Assembly: GCF_015706575.1 (NCBI RefSeq)
Contig: NW_024037051.1
Coordinates: 19,053,153-19,117,152 of the forward strand
Reading direction: 5' to 3'
Length of the DNA: 64,000 nucleotides
DNA from: Patiria miniata
Lineage: Eukaryota > Echinodermata > Asteroidea > Valvatida > Asterinidae
Part shown: positions 1 through 12,289 of the stretch, one piece after another
How positions within the stretch are numbered: the first letter of the stretch is position 1
Layout of the letters: each line of letters opens with the position of its first letter
Notes under the pieces: generated by a model
The model's input: only the letters and a program-made list of their open reading frames with translations
Databases searched by the model: none
Told to the model about the DNA's origin: nothing
Translations under genes and position numbers: made by a program

Positions 1-1900
1 AAAAATTAGTAGAACAGAAGTGCCAAGAAACCTTGAAAAATTAAGAGATGTAGAATCAGAAGCGTGTTCAATCGTACTATTCAAAACAAGTTTTCAGTTC
101 TTAATGAGGAAGGAGAAGAACAAGTACCAGCAGAAACGGCCATTGAGGAGATTTGAATGGTGGTAGAGGCGGTATGCTTGAGCAATGGAAGAGGTTCTTC
201 CGAAGACACAACGAGTGAAAAGCAGAAGTGGATGACAGATGAGATCCTGGAGTTGATAGAACAGAGACGAACAAAGAGAAGAACATCTCCAGAGTATAAA
301 GAAATTGATAAGGAAATAAAGAGAAAATGCAAAAAAGCAAAAGAAGAATGGTTTGAGAAGAGGGTGAAGAGCTGGAGTTATATGAAAAGAAACAATACAT
401 GAGGTCACTGCTACAGATTGTCAAGAGACTCTCCGACAAGAAAACAGGAATCAAGAACAATGAGCAGAGTACATCAGAGACCTGTATGATGACCCTAACA
501 AAGAGGAACAGGAAACAAGGAGAAAATGGAGAAGGCCCGCCCATAACAGCTGGAGAGATAAAAGATGCGATTTAGAAAATTAAGAGCAACAGAGCACTCG
601 GATCGGAAAATATCACAACGAAATGTTTACAAGCCCTAAATGATTCTAAAATTGAGACTCTGACTGACCTGTGCAACAGCATTTACTCATCTGGACACAT
701 ACCAAAACAGCTAATGAGGTCAACATTTACTAGCATGCCAAAGAAAGCAAAGGTACCAGAATGTGGCGAACAGAACCATCATCCTAATGAGTCTCCCAGT
801 TTTACTACACAAAAATGATCAAAGAATCGAAGATGACATCGATATCAATCAGACTGGATTTTAACCTAACATTGGCACCAGAGAAAGATTATTCAACCTT
901 AAGACAATCATTGACAGTTAGCAATTCATAAACCAGTGTACATCTGCTTTTGATTATACCAAAGTGTTTGATCTGACTATACCAAAGTGTTTGATCGGGT
1001 GTACCAAACAGAAGTAGTGAAATTGCAGAAAAACGTCAACATTAACAGCAACGACTTCAATCGCATACAGTTTCTGTACTGGAACAAGACATTATGTTAT
1101 GTGTGTGGTTAGAGGATGGTCGCTCCGAAGGCTTTCCTATCAAGAGAGGAGTACGTTAGGGTGTCGTATCTCCCAATCTGTTCAACATTTACACAAAGCA
1201 AATATTTAGAGAGATCCAAGGACGTAAAATAGGAGGCAGAAACATCAATAACCTCCGCTAGCTATGCTGCATCGGTTGCAGAGACTGAAGACTTCTTGAT
1301 ATGAATCGTAACAAAGTACGAGCACGAGCAACACATGAGTACTCCACATGAACCCGAGAAAGACTAAAGATATGGTAGTAAGCAGAGACACGCACATTCC
1401 TAGAAAACTAGAATACGAATCAACGGATTGTATCATCGAGCAAGTGGACAAATCATCTTGGCCATACAGTCACACAAGATGGACGTTGTGAAAGAGAGAT
1501 AAGAAAGAGAATTGGCATAGCGAAAACAAACTTTCTGAATATGCAAGTTCTACTTACAAGTAGAAACTTAAACCTCAAATTAAGACTACTGGACTATACA
1601 TCAAGAATCCATTAGAGGACTGGAAGCGCTGGCATTGTGGGGCTTTACAGAAATATGCTGAAAATATACAAGGATCAAGTCACACATGCGGGTGTTTTGG
1701 TCAAAGTAAACATAACATGACAAATTAACAACATAAAACAAAGAAAGCTACAATATTAGCAGACATCTTGGGGTGGAGCGGCAAGACGTATGAGGGATTT
1801 GTGAGAGACCAGCACATAATGGAAATCTCTGATTGCTCACCTGCTGGCAAGCGGAAAGCTCCTATACTTAACGCGATTAAGAACATTGGGCAAACGCGTT
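1..1900 (+). mobile_element. Decayed RTE-clade non-LTR retrotransposon (LINE), copy 1
   Basis: Fragments of reverse transcriptase can be read in several frames on the plus strand. Around 585-680 the thumb-side motif of RTE elements is visible (ALGSENITTKCLQAL-like), followed by a lysine-rich PKK block near 740. FDRVYQTEVVKLQKN is encoded near 990-1,040. GGRNINNLR is encoded near 1,230-1,260, where a YADD box should follow but is decayed. The endonuclease half lies outside the window. Relative to the copy at 25,860-28,300 about 110 bases are missing near 1,755. Many stops and shifts show it is dead. RTE (BovB-like) is chosen from the GRNINNLR-YADD and YFGHTIR-type motifs seen across the two copies. 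A sister clade is possible. Confidence 0.8.
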
Positions 1901-2917
1901 CAATGTTTAAACTGATTTACCTCCCTAGGACGTTGATAGAGCGCTCTATTGTTCGGTGGACTTTCAATCCACATGGAGGGTCCCACCACGGTAGTGGGAA
2001 AGGCACATGTATAAGAACTGTGAATAAACTGCTTTTATCCCCGAGGAAGCAGCAGACGTTGACTGATGAGAGCTTACAGACTGTACGCTGTTAGGTAGAT
2101 TGTATCCTCAATATCAGATCCTTGATCAATGTGTCTGATTGCATGAACAACCTGGAAGCATTGTATTGCTTGTGCTCAGATTGAACACCTGTAAATATGT
2201 TTATATAATCACAAATCACGAACAAAGTACAGATCACATATTATTATTGATTTGGAATAAATAGAAACTGAATTTAAATGAGTTTTCAAAAAAAAAATTG
2301 TATTCAGTACATTGGTTAAATTTGGACCCATTTTACAGTTCACAATAATGTGTGAGGTTAAATCTGAGATTGATCAGGTGACCAAGCTAATAATTCAGTG
2401 GCTCAGTTTTACCACATGTCAAGTGTTTTTTTCTTGCAACATTGCCACACAATCTACACTTTGAGCATGTGGACTGTTAAAGCATTTATATCTACTTGTA
2501 CCATGATTAATAGTATGTATATACACGTACCATATACCATATATGCTGATGATTCGTATGATTTTAAGTTTAGCTATTTGCAAACAAAGGTTCTGTATTA
2601 ATGTGCTGCTACATAGAATACGCATGGGTTTGTCCAGTTACATTGCAATTCTCAAATGAGCACATTTTCCTTTGTGTCTGAAGACATGATGATCATTGAA
2701 AGCATTGTGTATGGAAACATAATTATGTTAAATTTGCAAGATTGACGTTGTCACTGTTATTTAAAAGGGCGGAAAATGTGATTTTGTTTGGGACCATTAT
2801 TGCTTGTATTGTATTACTCTAGACTCAGCATGGTTTGCAAGTGTAATTTCCTCTTGACAATAATTATTAAGTGAAAGTATCTATATAGTAGGAATAGACG
2901 TTATTGCATAAGTTATG
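1900..2917. repeat. Unassigned part of segment A downstream of the LINE
   Basis: AT-rich sequence with no reading frame that looks coding. It is repeated at about 28,330-29,360 in A', so it belongs to the duplicated block. It may include the LINE 3' UTR, but no clear poly(A) or microsatellite tail marks the LINE end. The part from about 2,630 resembles the start of the tandem unit that follows. Confidence 0.5.
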
Positions 2918-3500
2918 CATACATTGAATGTCAAGTTTGTTTATGTCTGTTCTTTTTCTAGACCATGAGAGTGTATTTTAAAAACACGGTTGTATTTAGT
3001 AAACAAGTCATATAATTGCAAGTACATGTAGATTGTGCATCAGGATTTGCTATATTGGATCATGTGTAACCAATTTCAATTCCATGCAGTTTGATGAAAG
3101 TGCAGAAAATGGACTCTCTTTTGTAATAACCATTTCAGTCACTATGTGTAATGTGTTGTTTGAGACATGCAGATGATGTCAATATTAACTGTTCTCTCAA
3201 TATGTTCAGTGGTTACAATTATTAGTTTAATGAATTATGGGTTTGGATTTGTAGAAAATGTCTGACAAATTCAGATTTGTTATGTCTGAAGAGTTAGATT
3301 GAAATGTCTGCTGCATGTATATTTGCTATCGGTTTATGTGAAAAGTTTTCACCTAGAAATTGTACTTAAGTTCCAAATCGTAAAAGAAAAGTTGTTTAGA
3401 GTTACTGCAGTTTTGTTTGTGAAACTGCGTTGTTTAAATTTCAGCCCAGAATTGATACATGTCATGATGTTAACTATGGCAGATATTTTGGTGAGTAGTT

Positions 3501-3812
3501 CTAGGCGAGTAGTGGATTTTTCTACTCGAGTACTCACAAAGATATCACTCACTAATAGTCGAGTACTGGCGAGTAGTTAACCGAAATCCCATAAAAGCAG
3601 AAAACAGAAATACGTTGGTATGACGTGAAGTAGATATCCCCACTGTTCGGCATTTTGGGTCATTTACTGGAATATATAGTTTTGTGGACAAAATGGAATC
3701 CCAAGGAGAGAGACGTTGAGGGAGTGATTCCCTGTCTGCAGGGGAGGTATTAAGCCGTGAACCCTGAACTCTCAATTGCTACTCGCTAGTACCTGCTTCT
3801 ACTCGTGCTAGT
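3501..3812. mobile_element. Partial CTCGAGTA-rich MITE (unit 1)
   Basis: Starts with CTAGGCGAGTAG, the left end of the element seen whole at 5,267-5,721, and stops at TACTCGTGCTAG without the right terminal repeat. It is truncated in the same place as the copy at 4,387, as expected if the truncated form was copied by tandem duplication. Confidence 0.65.
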
Positions 3813-4386
3813 AGAAATGTAAGTTTTTCGCATACATTGTGTGTAAAGTTTGTTAATGTCATTTCTTTTTCAAGACTACGGAAGTATATATAAAGACACA
3901 GTTGTAGTTATTAAGCAAGTCATATATTGCAGTAACGTAGGCTGTGTATCAACATTTGGTTCATTGGATCAAGTGTAATTAATTTCAATTCCATGCAGTT
4001 TGATGGAAGTGCAGAGGAAGGATTCGCTTTTGTAATAATCAATTCAGTCACTATGTGTATTGTGACATGCAGATGATGTCAATATTAACTGTTTTTTTAA
4101 GAATGTGTTCGGTGGAAACAAGTGTTAGTTTAACGAATTATGAGTTTCGATTTGTAGAAAATGTCAGGAAAAAACCAGATTTGTTATGTCAGAAGAGTTG
4201 GATGAAAATGTATGTTTCATGTATATTTTTCATTGGTTTGGTGAAAAGTCATCACCTGGAAATTGTACTTAAGTTCCAAATCTTAAAGGAAAAGTTGTTT
4301 AGAATTTCTTCAGATTTGTTTGTGAATCTGCATAAGTTAATCATTTGTTATGATGTTAACTATGGCGTTTATTGTTATAAGTAGTT

Positions 4387-4685
4387 ATGGGCGAGTAGTG
4401 GATTTTTCTACTCGAGAACTCACAAAGATATCACTCACAAATAGTCGAGTACGTGCGAGTAGTTAACCGAAATCCCATAAAAGCAGAAAACGGGAATACG
4501 TTGGTATGACGTGAAGTAGATATCCTTACTGCTCGACATTTTGGGTCATTTACTAGAATATATAGTTTTGTGGACAAAATGGAATCCCAAGGAGAGAGAC
4601 GTTGAGGGAGTGGTTCCCTGTCTGCAGGGGAGGTATTAAGCCGTGAACCCTACTCGCTAGTACCTGCTTCTACTCGTGCTAGTAG
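4387..4685. mobile_element. Partial CTCGAGTA-rich MITE (unit 2)
   Basis: Nearly identical to the copy at 3,501-3,812 except that a short stretch before TACTCGCTAG is missing. It lacks the right terminal inverted repeat and is carried within the second tandem unit. Confidence 0.65.
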
Positions 4686-5266
4686 AAATGTAAGTTTTTC
4701 GCATACATTGTGTGTAAAGTTTGTTGATGTCATTTCTTTTCAAGACTACGGAAGTATATATAAAGACACAGTTGTAGTTATTAAGAAAGTCATATCTTGT
4801 AGTAACGTAGGCTGTGTATCAACATTTGGTTCATTGGAGCAAGTGTTCTTAATTTCAATTCCATGCAGCATGATGTAAGTGCAGAGGAAGGACTCTCTTT
4901 TGTAATAATCAATTCAGTCACGATGTGTATTGTGACATGTAGATGATGTCAATATTAACTGTTCTTTAAGAATGTGTTCAGTGGTCACAAGTATTAGTGT
5001 AATGTATTGTGAGTTTCGATTTGTAGAAAATGTCAGAAAAAAATCTGATTTCTTATGTCAGAAGAGTTAGATAAAAATGTATGTTCCATGTATATTTTTG
5101 ATTGGTTTGATGAAAAGCTATCACCTGGAAATTGTACTGAAGTTCGAAATCTGAAAAGAAAAATTGTTGAGAGTTTCTGCAGATTTGTTTAAGAAAATGC
5201 ATTAGTTAAGCTCAGAAGTTATACATGTTATGATGTTAACTATGGCGTTTATTGTTATAAGTAGTT

Positions 5267-5721
5267 CTGGGCGAGTAGTGGGTTTTTCTACTCTAGTACT
5301 CACAAAGAAATTATTCACAAATAGTCAAGTACTTGCGAGTAGTTAATTGAATTCCCAAAAAAAGCAGAAATCAAGATATACGTTGGTATGACGTGAAGTA
5401 ATTACTTACAAGCAAATAGCGTGCAGGTCACACCAAATTCTTAAGCACTGAGCTATCCTTACTGTTCGACATTTTGGGTCATTTACTGGAATATATAGTT
5501 TTGTGGACCAATGGAATCCCAGGGAGAGAGACGTTGAGGGAGTGATTCCCTGTTAACAGGCGACATATCAAGCCGTGATCCCTAAACCCTAAATGGCTAC
5601 TCGGTAATACCTGCTTCTACTCGTGCCAGGACGTGTACTCGAGTAGATGAAAAGCCACGAGTAGAGCAACGAGTATCATAAACTACTCGCAAGTACTCGA
5701 GTAATCGAGTTACTCGCCCAG
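5267..5721. mobile_element. Full CTCGAGTA-rich hAT-like MITE (unit 3)
   Basis: The ends are inverted: left CTGGGCGAGTA, right TACTCGCCCAG. The inner ends are rich in CTCGAGTACT words. The partner copy is at 30,857-31,309. There the flanks GTAGTT (left) and GGTAGTT (right) suggest an eroded target duplication of about 8 bases, which would fit hAT. It has no coding capacity. Confidence 0.65.
5421..5458 (-). other. tRNA-like fragment inside the MITE
   Basis: Read on the minus strand it gives GGATAGCTCAGTGCTTAAG followed by GGTGTGACCTGCAC. The first part resembles a tRNA 5' end and A box (TAGCTCAGTG). No B box in the right place or full cloverleaf follows. It could be a SINE remnant or chance. 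The stretch is absent from the two truncated MITE copies and present in A' (about 31,012-31,049). Confidence 0.3.
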
Positions 5722-6551
5722 CGTTAGTGTTAAGTAAAACTAATGTACCTGTATTGTTGTTTCATAATTAGATTTTGTTGAAGAGAGGTGATTGTTAAAG
5801 GAAAAGTACACATGTATTTTTGGGGACAATAATTGTTTGTAATGTATTTCTCTAAACAAGTGTGATTTTCCAATGAGCATGTTCAGTGGAAGTATCTAGA
5901 AGAAATGTAAGTTATGCATACATTGTGTGTACAATTTGTTGATGTCATTTCTTTTTCAACACAACGGAAGTGTATATAAAGACACAGTAGTAGTAAGTAA
6001 GCAAGTCATATATTGCAAGAACCGTAGGCTGTGTATCAACATTTGATTTATATGATCAAGTGTATTTGAGTCAAATTCCATGCAGTTTAATTGAAGCGCA
6101 GAAAAAGAACTCTCTCTTTTTAAAATTCAATTCAGTCACTCTGTGTATTGTGACATGCAGGTGATGCCAACATTAACTGTTCTCTAAGTATATGTTCAGT
6201 GGTTACAAGTATTAGTATAATTCATTATGAGTTTGGATTTCTAGAAAATGTCAGACAAATTAAGATTTGTTATGTTAGAAGAGTTAGATAAAATGTCTGC
6301 TGCATGTGTATTTGCTATTAGTTTAGGTGAAAAGTTATCGCCTGGAAATTGTATTTAAATTCCAAATCTGAAAGAAAAAGTTGTTTAAAGTTACTGCGGA
6401 ATTGTTTGTGAAACTGCATAGAATTAAGCTCTAAAGTTATACATGTTATGATGATGTTAGCTATGTCATAGGCAAAGCAAATGTATCAGTCTTGTTTTTT
6501 CATAATTGGATTTCGTTTAAAGGAGTAATTGTACCACAGGAGCTTGCACTA

Positions 6552-6895
6552 TTAAGGGGCCGAAATTGTTAGTGCCAAATTCACCGCCTTGGGACAGTTA
6601 TGGCGCTCTCTATTGTTATTAAAGTTTGTGCATACTGTAATGGGATGGCGTGTGACAGGACGACGGGAACTCAAGTATATTTGCTTATTTGATAAGGAAC
6701 TCTTCATTATGAAAAGACGTCTTCTTACTTCAACCATCAATCTCGAATTCCTTTCAACTACAGAAGAATGAATCACACCTGGAAACTTTAGAGAACACTG
6801 ATCGGACGATTGGCAATTAAGGCAATGTTGTAAGGTTTCTTTACTGTTTATTCACAATATAATATTAGTATTAAATGCTATGAAGGTATTTAAGT
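6552..6895. repeat. Distal end of segment A
   Basis: Matches 32,120-32,480 but less well than the LINE part. A 60-74 codon frame is open here on both strands, is only partly kept in the partner, and has no recognisable domain, so it is not called a gene. Confidence 0.5.
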
Positions 6896-7915
6896 AAAAA
6901 AAATAAACCGAATGTGAGTAATTTTCTATGGAACAAAAGCAACACAGTCCTCTCGCAAAAATGAAGAAATACAAGTTTTACTGAATTGGAAGTTTGTTTG
7001 TTTCATTATTTTGCAAGGGCATTTTACCCTTACAACTTTGTAAATTAAAATGTTCAGTCGAAAAAAGGCACGCTAACCAAAATGTTGTGTCATTGGTCCC
7101 GCAAGGTGACAAAAGTGCCTAACGGTCTACTTGAAATTTCTTTTAATACAGGGTGCGCCACACTGAAAAAGCGTTGAACAAGGATGACTTACTATCGAAC
7201 AAAAATAACATTCTGGTTTTGCGGGCAATGACTTGAGAAATATCAGATGTATTAAAATGAAATTTCGTCCAGTGATTTGTCGTGATGTTTAACTTTAGGA
7301 GATTTAATTTGATGAAAACCGTCTAACAACACAAAATAAATAATACGACTGAAACAACATAATGCTTTCAACGCAAAAAAAAAATAGATTCCGAATTGAA
7401 GTCGACATTTATGGGAAAATAACGTTCTACTCCATATGTTATTATGTCAATACTGTTTCTAGTTTTAATAACCATTTGCTCAGCGTCATCATGGGCTTCA
7501 AAAAGTTAGATCGTGTCTACCATAGATTAGCCTACATTTGGCGAAGCAACAACAAGTTTCAAACAGTAAACAGCAGTTAATGGTTATTTTGTGTGTTTTT
7601 CCCTGTGGTTGCTTGACTGGTTGGCTGCGTGCTTGTGTTTTTCCTTTCCATAAACTTGTGGACCATCTGCCTCCTAATCCAATAGGTCTCCCCGTGTTGC
7701 AAAAAAAGAAGTCTGTCGTACTATGTCGAGAACGTATTAGAAAGTTGCAATCGCAAGAGTCAACGAATTGCGGATTTTGTAATTCCTACACTGCTGATCA
7801 AAACTCTGACCGTGATGATACCTCGTAGGCAAGCCACTAATCTCGATCACCCAATTAAATATTTTTATATCATTTCTTCTTCTTGGGTTACCAGGCTGAT
7901 GCCCAATCACATTGA
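6896..7915. other. Unique-looking stretch without a recognised gene
   Basis: AT-rich. Two short open stretches (7,362-7,580; 7,538-7,828) show no known domain, and I see no convincing splice sites. Nothing here recurs elsewhere in the window that I could see. Confidence 0.4.
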
Positions 7916-8358
7916 GTGCGTTCGATTACTTCCCCCGCGCTTACTCGTGCAAGCGCGACAGCGTTCGATTTACCTCTCACTTGACTTCTCGCGCTTACTC
8001 GAGCCTGGCCCAAGTAAACCGACTCACCGAGCCGGTTACTTGGGTCAGTATCCCATAAGGCCATGCGATAAGCATGGCTCCCAACGTGACGTCCGTTGAG
8101 CGCCTCAGGCCGTGTGCTTCAAGAGCTACAGCTACGTCTACTGTCAGCCCGTCCCCGCGTATTTTCAATGGGCGTGGACCTAGACCTAGCTCTTGAAAGT
8201 TGATTCAGATGCAACCTAAGTGTCATGTCAAAGTTCAACTTTCCAGCTCTTGCACGAAACCTTACCCCAAACCGTTCGTTTATTTAGTTACACTGCGCAT
8301 GTCTGTCATAACGCGAGGAGCTAGGCGCGAGTAAGCACGGGGAAGTAATCGAACGCAC
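7916..8358. mobile_element. MITE with GTGCGTTCGATTACTTCC ends
   Basis: The left end GTGCGTTCGATTACTTCCC and right end GGGGAAGTAATCGAACGCAC are inverted repeats that continue inward through CGCTTACTCG/CGAGTAAGC. Length is 443 bases, GC-richer than its surroundings, with no coding capacity. The flanks CATTGA and GCATTATGA are similar but give no clean target duplication, so the superfamily is left open. Confidence 0.8.
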
Positions 8359-8435
8359 GCATTATGATTATGTTGCCTAGCAACGTAATAATCATGTCCA
8401 TTTCTCTATTTTTTCCATTTCTCCATGGTTACCCA

Positions 8436-8726
8436 CACTGTAAAGTTGCATGGGTTAATTTAACCCGAAGTTGGGTGAAAACTGCAACTCCTAAAAAATG
8501 GGTTGTTCTTCCATACCCCAATCGTTGGGTTAGATTTTCTTTTAAATTCAACCAAAACTTGTATTTATACAAGACCAAATTAAATTTAGTCTGGTATGAC
8601 AGCACGTTTTGATTGAATTTAATAGAAATTCTAACTCGAACAATTGGGTAAAGGACAAACTAAGTTTGGAAAGGTGGAGTTTTCACCCTTCCTTTGGGTA
8701 AAATTAACCCAGGAAATTTGTTAGTG
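8436..8726. mobile_element. MITE with GGGTTAATTTAACCC-type ends
   Basis: The left end CACTGTAAAGTTGCATGGG and the reverse complement of the right end (CACTAACAAATTTCCTGGG) align through GGGTTAATTT. It is non-coding and about 291 bases long. The ends are diverged, suggesting an older insertion. The superfamily is not determined. Confidence 0.65.
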
Positions 8727-9436
8727 CACCCCGCAGACATAATTGTAAGTGACCTGCTTAGGCTAAATGAGGAGTGTCCCCCAATTTATATCGAGACAAA
8801 GGGGGCATGCAGGGAGCAGCGCCGAATGTCCGGTTTTCACATTGTCCTCATACAAATAAGGTTTTTGCAACATGAGCCCGTTTACATTTTTAAACATTTT
8901 CTCTCTCCACACGATAGGGAAATAAAAATTTTATATTTAAATGAATACAAGACAACCATGAAAGAAAAAAAGGATTAATTTGTCCTGGAGATAAAAAAAC
9001 AAAATCAGGATCCTTATCTGATAGCGTCGGAAGCTCGATGTCATTTTGTGTAAAGTTGTCAATGTCAATGCTGATAGTAAAATAATTTAGCGTGTTAAAA
9101 GTTTGTATTAAGTTACCGAAACTTATGGGAGAAAATAGTAATAAACAATCGAGGGTAGTCTTGGCACCAGATGCTATAGTGATTGATAGTGACATTAAGT
9201 GATTGTTTTAAACGCGCCCTCGCAAGCCCTCGAAAAAAATGTTGGGTTTTTTTACCTTCTCTCACTGCGAGTAGGCGCGCTGGTTTAATTTTTGTGTCGT
9301 CAGAGGGCGCACTGTGCACGATCCACTATCACTAGCGTCTTGAGCCAAGACTACTTTGAGGGCCGCGTTCAGAGTGCATAATGCATGAAACGACATCGAC
9401 ATTTGACATCTCCATATTTTGGGCTACAACTTAAGG
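8727..9436. other. No gene recognised
   Basis: AT-rich sequence with a 101-codon open frame on the minus strand (8,890-9,195) that has no recognisable domain and no repeat partner in the window. A GC-richer patch lies at 9,205-9,330. Confidence 0.4.
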
Positions 9437-9690
9437 AGTGAATTAGCATGCAATGGGCAGGGGGTTTCCACCCGCACGTAACAACGCTGTCAGCACAGGC
9501 AACTCATTTTAGGTTTAGGATCACTCACCGGATCAAATACATTGTACAATCGAGGCCTTTTTTATGTATGCCGGTGCAATAGCTGACGTTGAACCGGAGA
9601 ACAATCAGACAACCAATAACATCGACATCTGAACGCGTAAGTACGATATTATAATTCCCCGTTAACCACCTAATAAATATACATAGCTAG
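9437..9690 (+). repeat. Dispersed repeat with conserved splice-donor-like word
   Basis: Closely related to 45,537-45,760. Shared landmarks in order are AAGGAGTGA, GGGCAGGGGGTTT, AGGCAACTCAT, GGTTTAGGATCAC, CATTGTACAAT and ACGCGTAAGTACGAT. The last is a good splice donor (GTAAGT). In the 45-kb copy an ATG opens 85 bases before it. This copy is more decayed. Related pieces lie at 19,200-19,262 and 60,080-60,140. Confidence 0.55.
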
Positions 9691-10054
9691 GAAGAGCTGA
9701 TTACTGGTGCTATGTGTATTATGTGACACAACGTGTATCGTACATTGAATGGAAACAAATAGAAACACGTATGCGTATGTCACAAAATGCATGAGTCAGA
9801 TCATTGCCTCGAATTATAACAACCTATATAATCAGGTGCATGGCTTAGATCCATTTTTTGGGATAAGATTCGTATAGCTCTAGAAAATATATTTAGGAGT
9901 GATACCTGAAAGTCTTTTGAGAAGGGTGTCTAATTTGCATAAATCGTAAGTGGCTTTCGTGGTATTTATTTACATGCGCTGTATTTTGTCACTTTTTATG
10001 CAAGGGATATTATTGGGTTTTCTACTTACTCAAATAACTAGTCCCACTAACTGG

Positions 10055-10225
10055 GTGGCTAGAACTCCTTTTTTGACATTTGGGATGTTGGTCTGTCGTA
10101 CTAGCGACCCACTAAGGAACTATTGTCAATGTAACAATTTCTAAAAATCACGCAAAATATTTCACAAAACTACCTTTGAAAGAACCTACTGGCTTCTCCA
10201 CATGTAGCGGGAGGTGATAATTGGG
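10055..10225 (-). repeat. Inverted copy of a dispersed repeat also at 18,228-18,383
   Basis: On the minus strand this reads as the sequence at 18,228-18,383 and about 59,005-59,160, including a small internal hairpin CTAGCGACCC...GGGTCGCTAG. It is non-coding. The 12,290-12,730 repeat is the neighbouring part of the same family, also inverted, so the two blocks are displaced fragments of one element. Confidence 0.7.
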
Positions 10226-10419
10226 ATGGAAATCAACATTTTGGAATATGATTGCGCCCACTTCAGAGGTGATGCATTGGGTCATTTTGGGGATATTTTG
10301 TATAGGAAGTGGGTATCTAGCATGAAAAAAAAACCACCCCACATAAAAAACTAAGTCTGCACTGCACGCACAGTGGACAGTGAGTATTATTGCGAAATGA
10401 ATGCCTTTTTTCCCCATTT

Positions 10420-11479
10420 TAATGGCTTAGACATAGTTTATATTGAACACACCACTGAAGTCAATAATCCTTTCATAGATGAGCACATAACTGACAATTG
10501 GATATATTAAGAACATTATAAATGCACTAATATCACTAAATATCACAGACAGTCGGGGCATAGATATACATGTAAATTATTGTAAACCTAGGGGTCTTTT
10601 CACATACAAACGGTAACAAAAGTGTGACATTTAGAGGGAACCATAGACAGAAGTCGATACATTAAGTAATCTGTCATGTTTTTTTTCCCTCTTTCTACAT
10701 CCCATGTCCTAGTAAGAACATTGTCCACCAACAAGTTTGATAAATTTCTCAGGATTCCACAAATTACAGAGGATTATCTTCAAGATTTAACGTTCATAAC
10801 TTGGACAGACATTTCATTTTTTAGTGTTTGGAAGCAGTAAATGAAATGCATGTATCCCAAATTTGTCCTTAAAGTAAAGCTATCCATTGAGGGATATCCA
10901 TTGGCCAATGTTACATTAAACCTTTACCAGTAGGTATTTTTAAACTACAGGGATGTACATCTTCCAGACTTTATACATTTTCATAACAGGGACAGACATT
11001 TTTCACAAATTTGTGTCCTTGTTATGAACATGTATCAAGTCGCATTTCAATTTCATCAATAAAATAGGTTGCTTTAGTGTTGAATGATTCCATTTCTACA
11101 TTGAATAAGTAATATAAATGGAACAAGAGCTGGATTAATCATAAGAATGAAAGTAGTATGATTCAAGAATGTCCATCCATGTCCGTCTTTTCATCTTAAA
11201 GATGGCATAGTAATTTCATGCATTTCCATTGAATCAGCTTACTTATTTATCAATGAAATCACGAATAATACAGGAATGTCTTATACCAAAAAAAATCAAA
11301 AAATAGCTTAAGACCTGCTTTGAAATCCACCTCCCATGTCTCACCAAGGGGGTCAATCGCTTCTCAAAAGTGGGGGAATACCTTGATCAGAATGCGATCG
11401 CAAAGCGCGAAGCCTTAACTATGTGGGGTCCGGGAAACTTTTTGAATTGTAGACGATCTGTGTTGCTATCTGAGACAAT
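10420..11479. other. No gene recognised
   Basis: AT-rich, with stops in all frames at short spacing. No repeat partner, splice signals or long reading frame seen. Confidence 0.4.
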
Positions 11480-11690
11480 TTTTGACAATTTAAACACATT
11501 TTTGTGAGCAAACGATCATCTTTTAAACATTATTTGTTCGAGTTTGAAGTCATTGAATCGGCTTTTCTGAGCTTACTTTGGCTACAATTTTCATTTGGGG
11601 ATGAAAAAAGTACAATGTAGGGGGGGGGACAAATGATATGATATCCCCCACCCACTTTAAACATTGTTAGGAGGGGCTCTCCCCCCCCCC
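11480..11690 (-). repeat. Dispersed repeat, inverted partner at 12,985-13,170
   Basis: The reverse complement shares ordered landmarks with 12,985-13,170: CACTTTT near poly-C, GATATCAT, a C run, CAATTTT, GATTCAATGACT and TTGCTCACAAAA. Poly-G/poly-C runs sit at the same place in both. It is probably part of a non-autonomous DNA element, but the ends are not resolved. Confidence 0.6.
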
Positions 11691-12289
11691 CCTTATCAGT
11701 TGTAAATTTACAAGAAGTCAAGCCATTGTGCCATCGGCTGTAAGGAAGAATTAATTTTATGCATGTATCGGCCTGAAAAAACTTATACATCCGTGATACT
11801 AGTGCGCATAATTTCCGTTAGAACAGCACCCCCATCACTGCTCGGAGGATTTTACGGAGGCCAAGTGTACTGAGAAAAAATGTGTCTGTATACACATTTC
11901 AGCCTGGATGTGCAAGTGCCCTTTTCAAGACATTGTTATCCCCCCCCCCCCCCTATACATGTAAATGCCCTTGCTATGCTCATGATGTCTCTTTCAGGGG
12001 TTAAACTTTCAAGGCAGCACCTCAAGCTAAGCATCTTACTGAGTTCTTTCCATATGCTGTTGTGCCTGAATGTTTCCAATTTGAAATAATAAGTCTTTAT
12101 TCATCGTTACTACAACATGACTAGTCAGGGTATGAACAGCAGAATACTCAAATAGCCAGAAAAAAAGCCACTTTGGGGTTAATTTTGAATTTGAAGAGGG
12201 TGGGGGTTATTTAAGAGATACAGCATTAGTTTTGGTGTCAAAAGTCTTGTATTGATGGTGTTGACCATTTCCCAGATGGGCGTCTTCAA

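Larger units (their letters stand above)
2918..6470. repeat. Tandem repeat of ~0.9-1.2 kb, four units
   Basis: Units begin at about 2,918, 3,830, 4,700 and 5,917, each at a GCATACATTGTGTGT-like word followed by a T-rich TTTCTTTTTC run. A second anchor, GATGTCAATATTAACTGTT, recurs near 3,175, 4,075, 4,948 and 6,165. The first three units carry a whole or partial CTCGAGTA-rich MITE. The longer third spacing (1.2 kb) comes from a fuller MITE plus about 200 bases missing from the two shorter units. The partner segment has one unit fewer, so the array has expanded or contracted since duplication, probably by unequal exchange. Confidence 0.8.
1..6895 (+). repeat. Large duplicated segment A (partner A' at 26,340-32,480)
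   Basis: The segment matches 26,340-32,480 along its length, in the same orientation, with scattered substitutions and small indels. It holds a decayed RTE LINE (1 to about 1,900), unassigned sequence (1,900-2,900) and a 0.9-1.2 kb tandem repeat (about 2,900-6,470). The match fades after about 6,895. The left end is cut by the window, because position 1 corresponds to 26,340 inside the partner LINE. The coding exon at 23,758-25,812 ends 528 bases before that point, so a gene copy may end about 530 bases left of the window. The segments differ in tandem copy number (four units here, three in A'). Confidence 0.9.
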
